Of a stretch of DNA of 64,000 nucleotides, positions 48,014 to 57,006 are shown piece after piece. A program made the translations under genes and the position numbers. Each line of letters starts with the position of its first letter. Positions within the stretch are counted from its first letter, which is position 1. Source of the DNA: Sphaerimonospora thailandensis (lineage in GTDB: Bacteria; Actinomycetota; Actinomycetes; Streptosporangiales; Streptosporangiaceae); contig NZ_BOOG01000008.1 of assembly GCF_016863115.1 (NCBI RefSeq), positions 124,001-188,000 on the forward strand, given 5' to 3'. The notes under the pieces are model-generated. The model did no database searches. It was not told the DNA's origin and saw only the letters and a program-made list of their open reading frames with translations.

Positions 48014-48868
48014 ATGATCAAGAAGATCACGTCGGTCCTGGCCTTTTCCGTTCTGCTCACACCCGGGACGCTGCTCGCGGCCGGACCGGCCCGCGCGCAC
48101 CGTCTGACGGCGGCGCCGCGCGCACTGCCAACCGTGCTGGCGGCGCTGGGCGACTCGATCAGCGCCGGGTTCAACGCGTGCGGCTGGTACGTCTCGTGCA
48201 CCTCGAGATCATGGTCGGCCGGGGACAACCCCGAAGTGAGCAGCCACTATCTGCGCCTGCTGGCGCTCGCGCCGGCCCTGAAGGGGCACAACCTCAACTT
48301 CGCGGTCCCCGGCGCGACCAGCGCCGACCTGGCCGCACAGGCCCGGCAGGCCGTCGAGGGCGGGGCCGACTACGTCACGATCCTCGTGGGAGCTCAGGAC
48401 GCGTGCACCCGGTCGCCGAAGCTCATGACTCCGGTGGTCACCTATCGGCGCCGGATCGAGGCCGCCCTCGACGTGCTCCGGCCGACGGGCGCGAGGGTCT
48501 TCGTCGCCAGCATTCCCGATCTGAAGCGGCTCTGGCGGATCGGGAAGGACAACCGCTGGGCCCGCGCGTTCTGGACGATCGGCCGCACCTGCCAGTCGAT
48601 GCTGGCCAACCCCGGGTCCACGGCGAAGGCGGACGAGACCAGGCGTGTGGAGGTCCGCGAGCGGGTGATGGACTACAACGAGCAACTCCGGACGGCCTGC
48701 CTACGGTACGGCCCGGCCTGCCGTTATGACGGCGGTGCGGTCTTCGGCTACCCCTTCTCGCTGAAGATGGTCAGCCCGTGGGACTTCTTCCACCCCAACG
48801 AGGCCGGCCAGCGGGCCCTCGCCCAGGTCACCTTCGCCGCCGGATTCTTCGCCGAGACACAGCCGTGA
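48014..48868 (+). CDS. Secreted SGNH/GDSL hydrolase
   Basis: A 284-residue exported hydrolase. A Sec signal peptide (MIKKITSVLAFSVLL...PARAHR) is followed by the SGNH fold: nucleophile ALGDSISAGFNACG (block I), a Gly in GATSADL (block II), VGAQDACT in place of the usual GxND (block III) and DFFHPNEAG with catalytic Asp/His (block V). Six Cys fit disulfides, as in Streptomyces SGNH lipases. Substrate is probably an acyl ester. ATG 48014 has CGGAGG upstream. Confidence 0.88.
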   Translation: MIKKITSVLAFSVLLTPGTLLAAGPARAHRLTAAPRALPTVLAALGDSISAGFNACGWYVSCTSRSWSAGDNPEVSSHYLRLLALAPALKGHNLNFAVPGATSADLAAQARQAVEGGADYVTILVGAQDACTRSPKLMTPVVTYRRRIEAALDVLRPTGARVFVASIPDLKRLWRIGKDNRWARAFWTIGRTCQSMLANPGSTAKADETRRVEVRERVMDYNEQLRTACLRYGPACRYDGGAVFGYPFSLKMVSPWDFFHPNEAGQRALAQVTFAAGFFAETQP

Positions 48869-48869
48869 C

Positions 48870-48902
48870 GGCCCGATTCAGACCCGATTCAGACCCGATT
48901 CA
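48870..48902. repeat. 11-bp tandem triplication between convergent stops
   Basis: GGCCCGATTCA, GACCCGATTCA, GACCCGATTCA. It starts two bases after the SGNH gene stop and its last copy contains the stop codon of the opposite HxlR gene (48900-48902). Confidence 0.92.
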
Positions 48903-49829
48903 GGCCGGTGAGTGCGCGTCGGGGCGGATCGTGAAGATCTCGACGAAGCGGTCCAGCAGGCCGGCGTCGCCGGTGAGACGCACCATGCCTTCGGCGACGG
49001 CCTCGGCCGGACTGACCTCGCCCGACATCAGGGACGTGAGCACGGGGCCCGGCTCGATGACGAGGTCGGCGCCGGGAAGGTGCCCGGCGGCCACCTTGAC
49101 CGTGCCGTCGTCGACCTGTGCGTTGAGGACGATCTCGCCGATGCGCACCTCGAAGCTCGCCCGGAGGTCGCGGGCCGCCTCGGGACGGAACGTTGTGCGA
49201 AGCGCCATGATCATGGAGTCGACGGTGACGATGTCCTCCGGCCGGGGCTGGTCGAGGACCTGCGCACCCCAGCGGGAGAGCTGGATGACCGCGTCCTCGA
49301 TGCGGCTGCCGTACTCGGTGAGCTCGTACACCACCACCTCGGCGCCGGGCCCCCGCACGAGCCGGTGGCTGACCACCCCGGTCCGTTCGAGCTCCTTGAG
49401 GCGGGCGGCCAGCGTGTCGGCGGGGATCCGGGGCAGGCCCTCGCGCAGGTCGGCGAAGCTCTTGGGGCCGACAAGAAGGTCACGGATGATGAACAGGGCC
49501 CAGCGTTCGCCGACCATCTCGAGCGCACGCGCCAGGCCGCAGAACTGCCCGTAGGTCCGCCTGGTAACGCTGTGCAGCTCGGAGAGGATGGCCTCCATTT
49601 CGCCGGAGTCCATTGCGTCCAGCAACGTCCTCTCCGGAAACAGGTCGTCGTCCTCGGCGTGCGATCCGACGGCCGTGAGCCGGAAACGGTCGCTGGCGAT
49701 TGTCACGCCTTCGTGATCGACGATCAGCTTCCATCGGGCCTCGATGCCCGCCGAGTCGTGCGGACGGTCGTCCGGCATGGTCCCCTGGGTCAGTGTGTCC
49801 ACGATCTGGTGCCCGGTCACGGTTTTCAT
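48900..49829 (-). CDS. HxlR-type regulator with SCP2-like domain
   Basis: The recognisable protein is a HxlR winged helix (YGQFCGLARALEMVGERWALFIIRDLLVGPKSF in part; ADTLAARLKELERTGVV; VYELTEYG) followed by a SCP2/sterol-carrier-like domain (about the last 100 residues). Such fusions are common actinobacterial regulators. From ATG 49829 it has an 89-residue N-terminal extension, rich in Asp/Glu, that is not part of the family. ATG at about 49595 (MEAILSELHS) would give the normal length. A decayed kinase gene lies directly upstream in frame. Confidence 0.75.
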   Translation of the reverse strand: MKTVTGHQIVDTLTQGTMPDDRPHDSAGIEARWKLIVDHEGVTIASDRFRLTAVGSHAEDDDLFPERTLLDAMDSGEMEAILSELHSVTRRTYGQFCGLARALEMVGERWALFIIRDLLVGPKSFADLREGLPRIPADTLAARLKELERTGVVSHRLVRGPGAEVVVYELTEYGSRIEDAVIQLSRWGAQVLDQPRPEDIVTVDSMIMALRTTFRPEAARDLRASFEVRIGEIVLNAQVDDGTVKVAAGHLPGADLVIEPGPVLTSLMSGEVSPAEAVAEGMVRLTGDAGLLDRFVEIFTIRPDAHSPA

Positions 49830-49969
49830 CACCTTGCCCTTGCCGAAGTCGGTCCCTTGTCGCCGGCGGCTCGCCCGGTGTTCCCGGTCGACGATCCGGA
49901 GCAGGTGTCGCTGCTGTTCATGGTGCTGTCCCACCAGGGCGGGCCGCATCTCCCGTATTGCGACACCGG

Positions 49970-50405
49970 GAACAGCCAGCCCGTTGCCCCGGGCTCCGCC
50001 CTGGCCAGGGGCAGGCCCGACGGCCGCGCCGTCGTCGCGGATCTCCAGTACGAGACCGTCGCCCTCGCGTAGTTCGACTTCACCGTTGACGCCGCCGCTG
50101 TGCCGGATGACATTGGTGACGCCCTCCCGTACGGCCCAGCCCAGCAGGGCGTCGGTCTCCGGCGCGAGCCGTACGGAAGGGACGCGGAGGGCGGCGGCGA
50201 TGCCGGCGTCGGCGAGCGCCGTGCGGGCGGTCTCGAGCTCGATGGCCAGGCCACGCCCCCGGTAGCCGGTGACCGCGGCCCGGACCTCGGTGAGGGCCTG
50301 CCGTCCGATCCGCACGATGTCCCACACCGGACCGGCCGCGAGAACCGCCAGCCAGTACATGCCCTTGGCGTCCGGGCCCTGCTCGCCCTCCCGCAGGGGA
50401 TTCAT
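49970..50405 (-). pseudogene. Remnant of a NarL/DesK-type sensor histidine kinase
   Basis: About 145 codons match the C-terminal half of actinobacterial DesK-like kinases: RIGRQALTEVRAAVTGYRG, LAPETDALLGWAVREGVTN (N box), NVIRHSGG, LVLEIRDDG (G1) and GGARGNGLA (G2). The membrane domain and the phospho-acceptor His region are absent, and after GNGLA the family sequence stops abruptly (VPGVAIREMRP). No response regulator is adjacent. It is truncated at both ends and reads in frame toward the HxlR gene. Confidence 0.8.
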
Positions 50406-50578
50406 CCGTCCGTCGTGATCCATCGTCTGCGAGGATCTCACGCCGGGTACGCACCCATTGCCCGATCTTCAGGAGTTCGGTTGAACTATCTTGAATCTTG
50501 ATCGGTGGCCCATGCCCGCTCGATGATTTCAGGGCCTGCCGCATCTTCGCCAGATCGCCGTCGCCCTTGGGAGGGCCC

Positions 50579-51334
50579 GTGACCGCTGCGCTGGAAATAA
50601 CGGGATTGGTCAAGAGGTTCGGAGAAAAGGTCGCCGTCGACGGGGTCGATCTGAACGTTCCGCAAGGTTCGTTCTATGGTCTGGTCGGACAGAACGGCGC
50701 GGGCAAGACCACGACGCTGTCGATGGCCGTGGGCCTGCTCCGGCCCGATGGCGGGACCGCCCAGATCTTCGGCGCCGACGTCTGGGCGGACCCGACGCGG
50801 GCCAAGGCGCTGGTCGGAGTGCTTCCCGACGGCCTGGCCATGCCGGAGCGGCTGACGGGCCGGGAGGTGCTGACCTATCTCGGCCTGTTACGCGGGCTGC
50901 CGCCGGAGGTGGTGGCCGAGCGGGCCGAGGAGCTCCTGGCGGTGCTCGAGCTGGACCAGGCGGAGAAGACCCTGGTGATCGAGTATTCGACCGGCATGCG
51001 CAAGAAGATCGGCCTGGCCACCGCCTTGCTGCACGCCCCCCGGCTGCTCGTGCTGGACGAGCCGTTCGAAGCCGTCGACCCGGTGTCCGCGGCGACGATC
51101 AAGACGATCCTGCGGGGATTCGTCGCGGGCGGGGGATCCATCGTGCTGTCCAGCCACGTGATGGCGCTGGTGGAGCAGCTCTGCGACCACGTCGCGGTGA
51201 TCGACAAGGGCGGGGTCGCGGCTGCCGGGACCCTGTCGCAGGTGCGGGGTTCGCAGACGCTGGAGGACAGGTTCGTTGAGCTGGTCGGCGCGGACGACGG
51301 CGAGGCGAAGGAGCTGTCGTGGCTGTCGCGCTGA
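50579..51334 (+). CDS. ABC transporter ATP-binding protein
   Basis: A 251-residue BcrA-like ATPase. It has Walker A GQNGAGKTT, signature YSTGMRKKIGLATAL, Walker B LLVLDEPFEAVDP and SSHVMALVEQL. GTG 50579 follows GGGAGGG. It overlaps the permease gene by 16 nt, and the upstream kinase remnant suggests it was once controlled by a two-component pair (inference). Confidence 0.92.
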   Translation: MTAALEITGLVKRFGEKVAVDGVDLNVPQGSFYGLVGQNGAGKTTTLSMAVGLLRPDGGTAQIFGADVWADPTRAKALVGVLPDGLAMPERLTGREVLTYLGLLRGLPPEVVAERAEELLAVLELDQAEKTLVIEYSTGMRKKIGLATALLHAPRLLVLDEPFEAVDPVSAATIKTILRGFVAGGGSIVLSSHVMALVEQLCDHVAVIDKGGVAAAGTLSQVRGSQTLEDRFVELVGADDGEAKELSWLSR

Positions 51335-53133
51335 CCATGGCGCGGATGAAGATCGCTATCATCCGCAACTCGATGACCGGCCAGCGGGCCGGCCTGATCA
51401 CCCTCGGCGGCCTGCTCGGCGTGGCGCTGGCGGTCGGCACGATCGCGCTGTCGCTGACCGGGCCGGAGCTGCTCGGCCCCGCCTACGCGGTGTGGATGCT
51501 CGGGTGGATCCTCGGCCCGGTCTTCGCGGGCGGCGGCGACGAGACGATCAGGCCGGAGTTCTTCGCACCGCTGGGCCTGCCGCCCCGGCGGTTGGCCGCC
51601 GGGCTGCTGGCGGCCGCGTTCGTCGGAATCGCGCCCGTGATCAGTCTGCTGGCGCTGACGGGGCTGGCGGTTTTCGGGATACGGCAGGGCGTCGCGGCCG
51701 GCCTGGTGGCGCTGCCCGCCCTGCTGCTGCAGTTGGTGGTGTTCGTCCTGCTGTCGAAGGTCGCGGTCGCGGTGTTCGGCCTCGCGCTGCGCTCGCGGGT
51801 GAGTGCGATCGCCGCCGGACTGATCAACGGCATGGTGCTGGCGCTGCTCGGGCAGGGCTGGGTGTTCGCCGTCGCCTACAGCGAAGCAGGCGGGGTGCCG
51901 CCCGTGGTGGCCGACGTGGTGCGCGCCGTCCCGTCCGGGTGGGGCCTCGTCGCGGTCGAGTCCGCGGCCGCTGGCAGGTGGGGACGGGTCGCCGCCGCAC
52001 TCGCCGCCCTGGCCCTACTGGCCGTGCTGCTGCTCGCGGCGTGGGCGGTGCTGCTGACCCGGCGAGTGGGACGCGCACGGGCCGCCACCGGAGGGCGCAG
52101 GCCGATGCGCGCCACCACGGCGACCGGCGCCGTGCTGGGCAAGGAGACACGCACCTGGTCACGTGATCTGGTCCGGACCCACCAGCTGACGTTCGCCCTG
52201 GCCTACGGGGTGTTCTTCGCGGCGATCCCACTGCTGATGGGCTGGGACCAGATGCTGCCGTGGGCGGGTCCGATCTTCATCCTGATGGCCGCCGCGATGT
52301 CGGCCAACATCTACGGCACCGACGGGACCGCGCTCTGGCTCACGCTGCTCACCCCGCGAGCCGGCGACGTGCGCGGCCGCCAGCTCGCCTGGCTGCTGTT
52401 CGTCACACCCGTGGCGCTCGCGCTGACGCTCCCGCTCACCGCGCTCGTCGACGGTCCGTGGCCGCTGGTGCTGTCGATCATGTTCGCGCTGCTCGGCGGC
52501 GGAGCCGGGCTGGTGCCGCTGGTCTCGGTGTATGGGCTCGTGCCGGGAATCGATCCGCACAAGCGCGGCGGCAACCCCCTGCGCACCACGGAAGACGACG
52601 GCTCGGCGACGGGCATGATGTACGCCATGCTGGCGCTGGGGCTGCTCACGGCGCTGCCCGCCGGCATCGTGGCGCTCCGGTACGGCTGGGCCGGGGTGCC
52701 CGTCGGCCTGGCGACGGGGGTGCTGTGCTGGTGGGGCCTGGGCGCGTTGGCCGCGCGCAGGTTGCGCGGTCACGGCCCGGAGTTGCTTCACCTGATGCGC
52801 ACGGGCCGACGCGACACCGGCGCCGGCACGATGGCCAGGTACGAAGATCTGCCCAGGCGCGACCAGGCCATCGTCGGCCTGTGCATGACGCTCTGCCCGA
52901 TCGCGCTGTTCCCCCAGGGCATCGTGCCGGGCGTCTTCAAGATCACAGGGGTGGACAGCCGAGCGTGGTTCCTCGCCCTGTACCTGCCGTCGTGGGCGCA
53001 GTGGCCGACGATCATCCTCATGGTCCTGCTGGGCGTCGCCCTGGGCGCGGCCTCGATCCACCTCCTCCAGAAGTACCGGCGACGCCCGGATCACGCCGAG
53101 ATGATCGAACGTGCGCGGCATTCGCCCGATTAG
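51319..53133 (+). CDS. Large ABC transporter permease
   Basis: A 604-residue polytopic membrane protein with about 12-14 hydrophobic segments in two halves separated by a basic loop (RRVGRARAATGGRRPMRA), so one chain probably provides both membrane domains. No sequence family beyond ABC-2-like permease is recognised. GTG 51319 has AAGGAG at good spacing and overlaps the ATPase stop; ATG 51337 is an alternative. Substrate unknown; BcrA-type partners often export peptides or antibiotics. Confidence 0.8.
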   Translation: MAVALTMARMKIAIIRNSMTGQRAGLITLGGLLGVALAVGTIALSLTGPELLGPAYAVWMLGWILGPVFAGGGDETIRPEFFAPLGLPPRRLAAGLLAAAFVGIAPVISLLALTGLAVFGIRQGVAAGLVALPALLLQLVVFVLLSKVAVAVFGLALRSRVSAIAAGLINGMVLALLGQGWVFAVAYSEAGGVPPVVADVVRAVPSGWGLVAVESAAAGRWGRVAAALAALALLAVLLLAAWAVLLTRRVGRARAATGGRRPMRATTATGAVLGKETRTWSRDLVRTHQLTFALAYGVFFAAIPLLMGWDQMLPWAGPIFILMAAAMSANIYGTDGTALWLTLLTPRAGDVRGRQLAWLLFVTPVALALTLPLTALVDGPWPLVLSIMFALLGGGAGLVPLVSVYGLVPGIDPHKRGGNPLRTTEDDGSATGMMYAMLALGLLTALPAGIVALRYGWAGVPVGLATGVLCWWGLGALAARRLRGHGPELLHLMRTGRRDTGAGTMARYEDLPRRDQAIVGLCMTLCPIALFPQGIVPGVFKITGVDSRAWFLALYLPSWAQWPTIILMVLLGVALGAASIHLLQKYRRRPDHAEMIERARHSPD

Positions 53134-53181
53134 TCTTGGGTCGTGACAGATCATCGTGGTGTATGGGGGGAGCTGCGCGGC

Positions 53182-53724
53182 ATGGGTGGGACAGTGACGG
53201 CGGTCAGCAGCAACGGCGAATACTCCTTCACCAAGCCGAACCGGAGCAGCATCACCTTGCTCGCGGGGCTCGGCGTGGAGGGGGACGTGCACGCCGGCGT
53301 CACGGTCAAGCACCGCTCGCGCGTGGCGCAGGACCCCACCCGGCCCAACCTCCGTCAGGTCCACCTCATTCATGAGGAGCTCTTCGCGGAGGTCGGCCAG
53401 AAGGGCTTCCGGGTGGCACCCGGCGAGCTCGGGGAGAACATCACCACCAGCGGGATCGACCTGCTCGGCCTGCCCGTGGGCACGCTGCTGCGCTTCGGGG
53501 ACGGCGCGATCGTGGAGGTCACGGGTCTGCGCAATCCCTGCGTGCAGATCGACAATTTCCAGGACGGACTGCTGAAGGAGGTCGTCGCCCGGGACGAGGA
53601 CGGCAACCTCGTGCGCAAAGCCGGGATCATGGGCGTCGTGAAGGAAGGCGGCGTGGTACGGCCCGGTGATCCGATCAAGGTTGAGCTGCCGCCGGAACCG
53701 CATCGGCCCCTCGACCGGGTCTGA
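53182..53724 (+). CDS. MOSC domain protein
   Basis: About 180 residues with a MOSC domain: GVEGDVHAG, PGELGENITTSGIDLLGLPVG and the conserved Cys in RNPCVQID, which in relatives binds the molybdenum-cofactor sulfur. It may sulfurate a molybdoenzyme or reduce N-hydroxylated compounds. ATG 53182 follows GGGGGAG; GTG 53143 is possible. Confidence 0.87.
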   Translation: MGGTVTAVSSNGEYSFTKPNRSSITLLAGLGVEGDVHAGVTVKHRSRVAQDPTRPNLRQVHLIHEELFAEVGQKGFRVAPGELGENITTSGIDLLGLPVGTLLRFGDGAIVEVTGLRNPCVQIDNFQDGLLKEVVARDEDGNLVRKAGIMGVVKEGGVVRPGDPIKVELPPEPHRPLDRV

Positions 53725-53734
53725 CCGGCACCCG

Positions 53735-53809
53735 TCACGCCGTACGGCCGGCGCGGCGGTAGCCGTACCCGGCGTAGAGGCCGAAGGCCAGCAGCCAGGC
53801 GGTGAGCAC
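53735..53809 (-). CDS. Possible tiny membrane peptide
   Basis: A 24-codon frame, GTG start at 53809, reading VLTAWLLAFGLYAGYGYRRA then GRTA. It is one hydrophobic span with a basic end, similar in style to CcmD-like or other tiny anchors. There is no ribosome site, but it lies 37 nt after the BNR lipoprotein gene on the same strand and its bias is good. Could equally be the 3' scrap of a lost membrane protein gene. Confidence 0.3.
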   Translation of the reverse strand: MLTAWLLAFGLYAGYGYRRAGRTA

Positions 53810-53846
53810 GAAATCTACATTGTAAAGACGGACGCTGGAAGGTCAT

Positions 53847-54779
53847 TCACGCTTGATGGATGACGGCGAAGCCGGTTCCTCCGTCCGTCGACTCGTAAAC
53901 CGTGCCGTCCATGGCGGCGGCGAGCAGGTGCCGGGCGGAGACGGCGGTGAAGGCGACGGCGTGCGCGGGCAGGCGACCCCGGGCGCGCCAGGTCGCACCG
54001 CCGTCCGCGCTGGCGTGGACCCCGCCGTCGGGAGCCACGCCGATGAGTTCGCCCTCATCCGTCACGTCGAGGAACGACAGCAGGGGAGCGCCGGTCAGCG
54101 GCCGGAACGTCTCGCCCCCGTCCACGCTGACCTTCACCCCCTCAGGCGTGGTGGCATAGACGGTGTCCGGGGTGCGCGCTCCGGCGGCGAGGTCGAGTAG
54201 GTCGAGCCGGGCCGCCGAGGTGAGCTTTCCGCTCTCGCCCCGCCAGACCCGGCCGGTCTGCGCGTCGTAGCCGTAGACCCTGGCCCCCGCGACCTGCAGG
54301 GCGTGGAAGTCGGCCTTACCGGCCAGGGCCACCTGTTCCCAGGTCGTGCCCGCGTCCGTGGAGCGGATCAGGCCCAGGTGCGGGGCCTGACCGGCGGCGA
54401 TGTCGGCGGCCGAGGGATGGCCGCTGGCGTAGAACGTGCCGGGCCCGGCGACCGTGAAGCCCATGTGGTCGGCGTCGCGGTCGCCGACGCGGACCAGTTG
54501 GCCGCCCTCGACGGTGAACAGCCCGAAGTGTCCCGCCACGTAAACCTTGCCGGTGGCGGGGTCGACGCCCAGCCCGTGCACGTGGCCGACGCCCTGATCG
54601 GCCGGCACAGCGGAGGTGGTCGGGCCGGTGCCGTACGGCACGGCAGCCTCGTCGGCGCTCCCGCCGCAGGCGGCCAGGGTGGTCGTCAGCAGGAGCCCGC
54701 CGACCACCCGCATTCCTCGCCTGCCGAGCCTTCCGAACCTGCCGTGGCGATCCCGGACCGGGCCGAAGATGTCCGTCAT
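53847..54779 (-). CDS. BNR-repeat lipoprotein (F510_1955 family)
   Basis: A 310-residue lipoprotein. The signal peptide ends in the lipobox TLAAC (Cys about 38). The mature part is a beta-propeller with repeats HVHGLGVDPATGKVYVAGH, IRSTDAGTTWEQ, VSVDGGETFRPL, ASADGGATWRA and ESTDGGTGFAV. It matches the F510_1955 glycosylhydrolase-like family, for which no enzyme activity is established. ATG 54779 follows AAGGAGG. It lies 13 nt after the multicopper oxidase gene and is surely co-transcribed with it. Confidence 0.85.
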   Translation of the reverse strand: MTDIFGPVRDRHGRFGRLGRRGMRVVGGLLLTTTLAACGGSADEAAVPYGTGPTTSAVPADQGVGHVHGLGVDPATGKVYVAGHFGLFTVEGGQLVRVGDRDADHMGFTVAGPGTFYASGHPSAADIAAGQAPHLGLIRSTDAGTTWEQVALAGKADFHALQVAGARVYGYDAQTGRVWRGESGKLTSAARLDLLDLAAGARTPDTVYATTPEGVKVSVDGGETFRPLTGAPLLSFLDVTDEGELIGVAPDGGVHASADGGATWRARGRLPAHAVAFTAVSARHLLAAAMDGTVYESTDGGTGFAVIHQA

Positions 54780-54792
54780 CTGAGCTCCTCCT

Positions 54793-56361
54793 TCAGGCCC
54801 GGTAGCCGAGCAGGGTCATCATCCCGGCCGCCCCGTGGTAGATGTTGTGGCAGTGGATCATCCAGATGCCGGGGTTGTCGGCGTCGAAGTCGGCGTTCAC
54901 CGTCGCTCCGGGCAGCACGATCGCGGTGTCCTTGCGTAGGCCGCTCGCCCCGAGGGCGAAGGTGTGGCCGTGCAGATGCATGGGATGCCACATGAGGGTC
55001 CGGTTGACGAAGGACAGCCGCACCCGTTCGCCGGACTTCACGGGTTCGATCACCTCGGGGTCGTACTTTCTGCCGTTGATCGCCCAGTCATACCTAGCCA
55101 TGCTCCCGGTGAGCATCAGCTTGATCGTGCGATCCGGCGCCCTGGCCGGCAGCCGTACGGCGTCCGCGGGGGTGAGCCGGTCATAGGAGGCGAGACGGCC
55201 GTCCAGCTCGGCCGGCCAGACGTCTGCCTTCGGCGCGCGGGCGCCGGGGGCGGTGCGGACCAGGGCCCGGGCCACGGCACGCTTGCCCTCGGCCAGTGCC
55301 GCCAGGGGGAACACCCCATCTTTGAGGGTGACCAGCACGTCGTACCGCTCGCCCATGCCGAGCAGCAGCGCGTCGGTCTCGACCGGCACGACGGGGAAGC
55401 CGTCGGCGTGGGTCACGGTCATGGCGTGACCGGCCAGTGCGACCCGGAACGCGGTGTCGCCGCCGGCGTTGATGATCCTGATCCGCAGCCGGGCGCCCGG
55501 ATTGGCGGCGAAGGTCTGCGGGGCCGTCGCGGTCCTGCCGTTGACCAGGAAGTGGGGGTAGTAGACGTCTCCGGCGTCGCCGCCGAGGAGGTCGCTTTCC
55601 GCGTTCATCATCATGTGCGGCCACGAGGCCCCCGGGGATGCCGTCGAGTCCGGCATCGACATCCCCTCATGGCCGTGACCACCGCCATGGCCGCCGCCCC
55701 CCGACATCGACGTGATCTCGGCCAGCACCTCATCCGGTGTGCCGGTGACGCCGTCCAGCCAGTCGTCGAGGACGACGGTCCACTCGTCGTCATAGTCATA
55801 CGGCTCGGCCGGATCCTCCACGATGATCGGCGCGTACAGTCCGCGATCCAGTTGCGTGCCGTGATGGGGATGGAACCAGTACGTCCCGGGATGGGACGCG
55901 GTGAACTCGTAGACCATCTCCCCACCCGGGGGGATGGGCGGCTGGGTGACCCCCGGTACGCCGTCGGCGTCGTTGCGCAGGGCGAGGCCGTGCCAGTGGA
56001 CGGTGGTCTCCTGAGGGAGCCGGTTGGTCAGCCGGGCCCGGACGACCTCGCCGGCCCGGACGCGGATCGGCTCCCCGGGCAGGCGGTCGCCGTACATCCA
56101 GGTCCGGACCACGGGACCGCCGAGGTCGGCGCGGCCTTCCCGGGCGATCAGGTGGAACTCGCGCACCTGGCCGGGCCGGCGCGCCGCCTCCGCGGCGCCG
56201 ACCTCGGGGCCCGACGGCCGTACAAGGGCGCCGCTCCCGGGCCGGGGATCCGCTGATCGGCGTGCTGATTCACTCCGGGCGGGGGAGCAGGCGGTGGCGA
56301 GGGCGCCTCCGGCGGCGGCCAGACCGGCGCGCAGGAAGAGCCGTCGATCGATCGATGACAT
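54793..56361 (-). CDS. Tat-exported multicopper oxidase lipoprotein
   Basis: A 522-residue three-domain multicopper oxidase. The signal has a twin-arginine motif (RRLFLRAG) and a lipobox-like ATAC. All four copper-binding segments are present: HWHGLALR, WFHPHHGTQ, HPMHLHGHTF and MIHCHNIYHGAAGMM (type 1 Cys plus type 3 His). A His/Met-rich loop (GGGGHGGGHGHEGMSMP, then HMMMN) resembles the copper-sensing insert of CueO. Likely role: periplasm-side oxidation of Cu(I) or phenolics. ATG 56361 was chosen by signal-peptide position; the ribosome site is weak. Confidence 0.92.
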   Translation of the reverse strand: MSSIDRRLFLRAGLAAAGGALATACSPARSESARRSADPRPGSGALVRPSGPEVGAAEAARRPGQVREFHLIAREGRADLGGPVVRTWMYGDRLPGEPIRVRAGEVVRARLTNRLPQETTVHWHGLALRNDADGVPGVTQPPIPPGGEMVYEFTASHPGTYWFHPHHGTQLDRGLYAPIIVEDPAEPYDYDDEWTVVLDDWLDGVTGTPDEVLAEITSMSGGGGHGGGHGHEGMSMPDSTASPGASWPHMMMNAESDLLGGDAGDVYYPHFLVNGRTATAPQTFAANPGARLRIRIINAGGDTAFRVALAGHAMTVTHADGFPVVPVETDALLLGMGERYDVLVTLKDGVFPLAALAEGKRAVARALVRTAPGARAPKADVWPAELDGRLASYDRLTPADAVRLPARAPDRTIKLMLTGSMARYDWAINGRKYDPEVIEPVKSGERVRLSFVNRTLMWHPMHLHGHTFALGASGLRKDTAIVLPGATVNADFDADNPGIWMIHCHNIYHGAAGMMTLLGYRA

Positions 56362-56445
56362 GATGATTCGCTCACAGTTCACGTACGGAAAGGGCACACG
56401 GAGAACCGGGTGAGGCGAAGACGTGCCTGACCTGGCCGGGAGCCT

Positions 56446-56946
56446 CTATACGCGCAGAACCGCGACGCGTCGTAGCGACAGCGCGAACGGCGGAGCCGGC
56501 GAACCGCGCGCCGGAGGAAGGCGGGTCGGCCGCTCACCTGGGCCGCGTACGCCTTTGGGGAGGCGGCCGGCCCCCAGCAGACGCAGCACCAAGGTCACAA
56601 GGATCGCGGCGACCGCGGTCAGGCAGAAGACGATCGGGTTCGGCTGATCCGAATCCGGGCCGGAAGCCGTGACCGGCGGCGCCAGGTCCGCCGCCGTGTG
56701 CCCGGCCGGTGTGCCGTGCCCGGCGAGCCCGTCCTCCCCGTTGCCGCCGGGTGCGGCATCGCAGTGGGCGCACAGCGCGGGCATCGAGGGGGCGGGGCCG
56801 CAGAGGTGGGCGGCGATGTGACCGAGGCTCACGGCCAGCAGCGCGGCCACGAGCAGCAGGAGCCGCGGCAGCATCGCCTCCGTCGCGATCCCTCTGATCT
56901 TTCTGGGCGTCGCGGTCCCCGCGATCGCCGCGCTCCCCATGCGCAC
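56446..56946 (-). CDS. Small membrane protein, DUF6153-like
   Basis: Up to 166 residues. An N-terminal hydrophobic helix (LPRLLLLVAALLAVSLGHIAAHL), a His/Cys loop (LCAHCDAAPGG) and a second helix (IVFCLTAVAAILVTLVLRLL) are followed by a basic tail ending SLRRVAVLRV, as in the DUF6153 group. The His/Cys loop could bind copper, in line with the multicopper oxidase gene downstream. The start is uncertain (GTG 56946, ATG 56940 or ATG 56874). Confidence 0.65.
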   Translation of the reverse strand: MRMGSAAIAGTATPRKIRGIATEAMLPRLLLLVAALLAVSLGHIAAHLCGPAPSMPALCAHCDAAPGGNGEDGLAGHGTPAGHTAADLAPPVTASGPDSDQPNPIVFCLTAVAAILVTLVLRLLGAGRLPKGVRGPGERPTRLPPARGSPAPPFALSLRRVAVLRV

Positions 56947-57006
56947 GGCATCACCCTATCGGCGGCGCCTCCCGGTCGGTCCTCCAGTGGGCGCCGCCGG
57001 TCGCTG

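Noticed and set aside
48900-50441. A single 513-residue kinase-HxlR fusion protein.
   Set aside because: The kinase part lacks its sensor and phospho-acceptor regions and stops matching after the G2 box; a decayed gene running in frame into the regulator explains it better.
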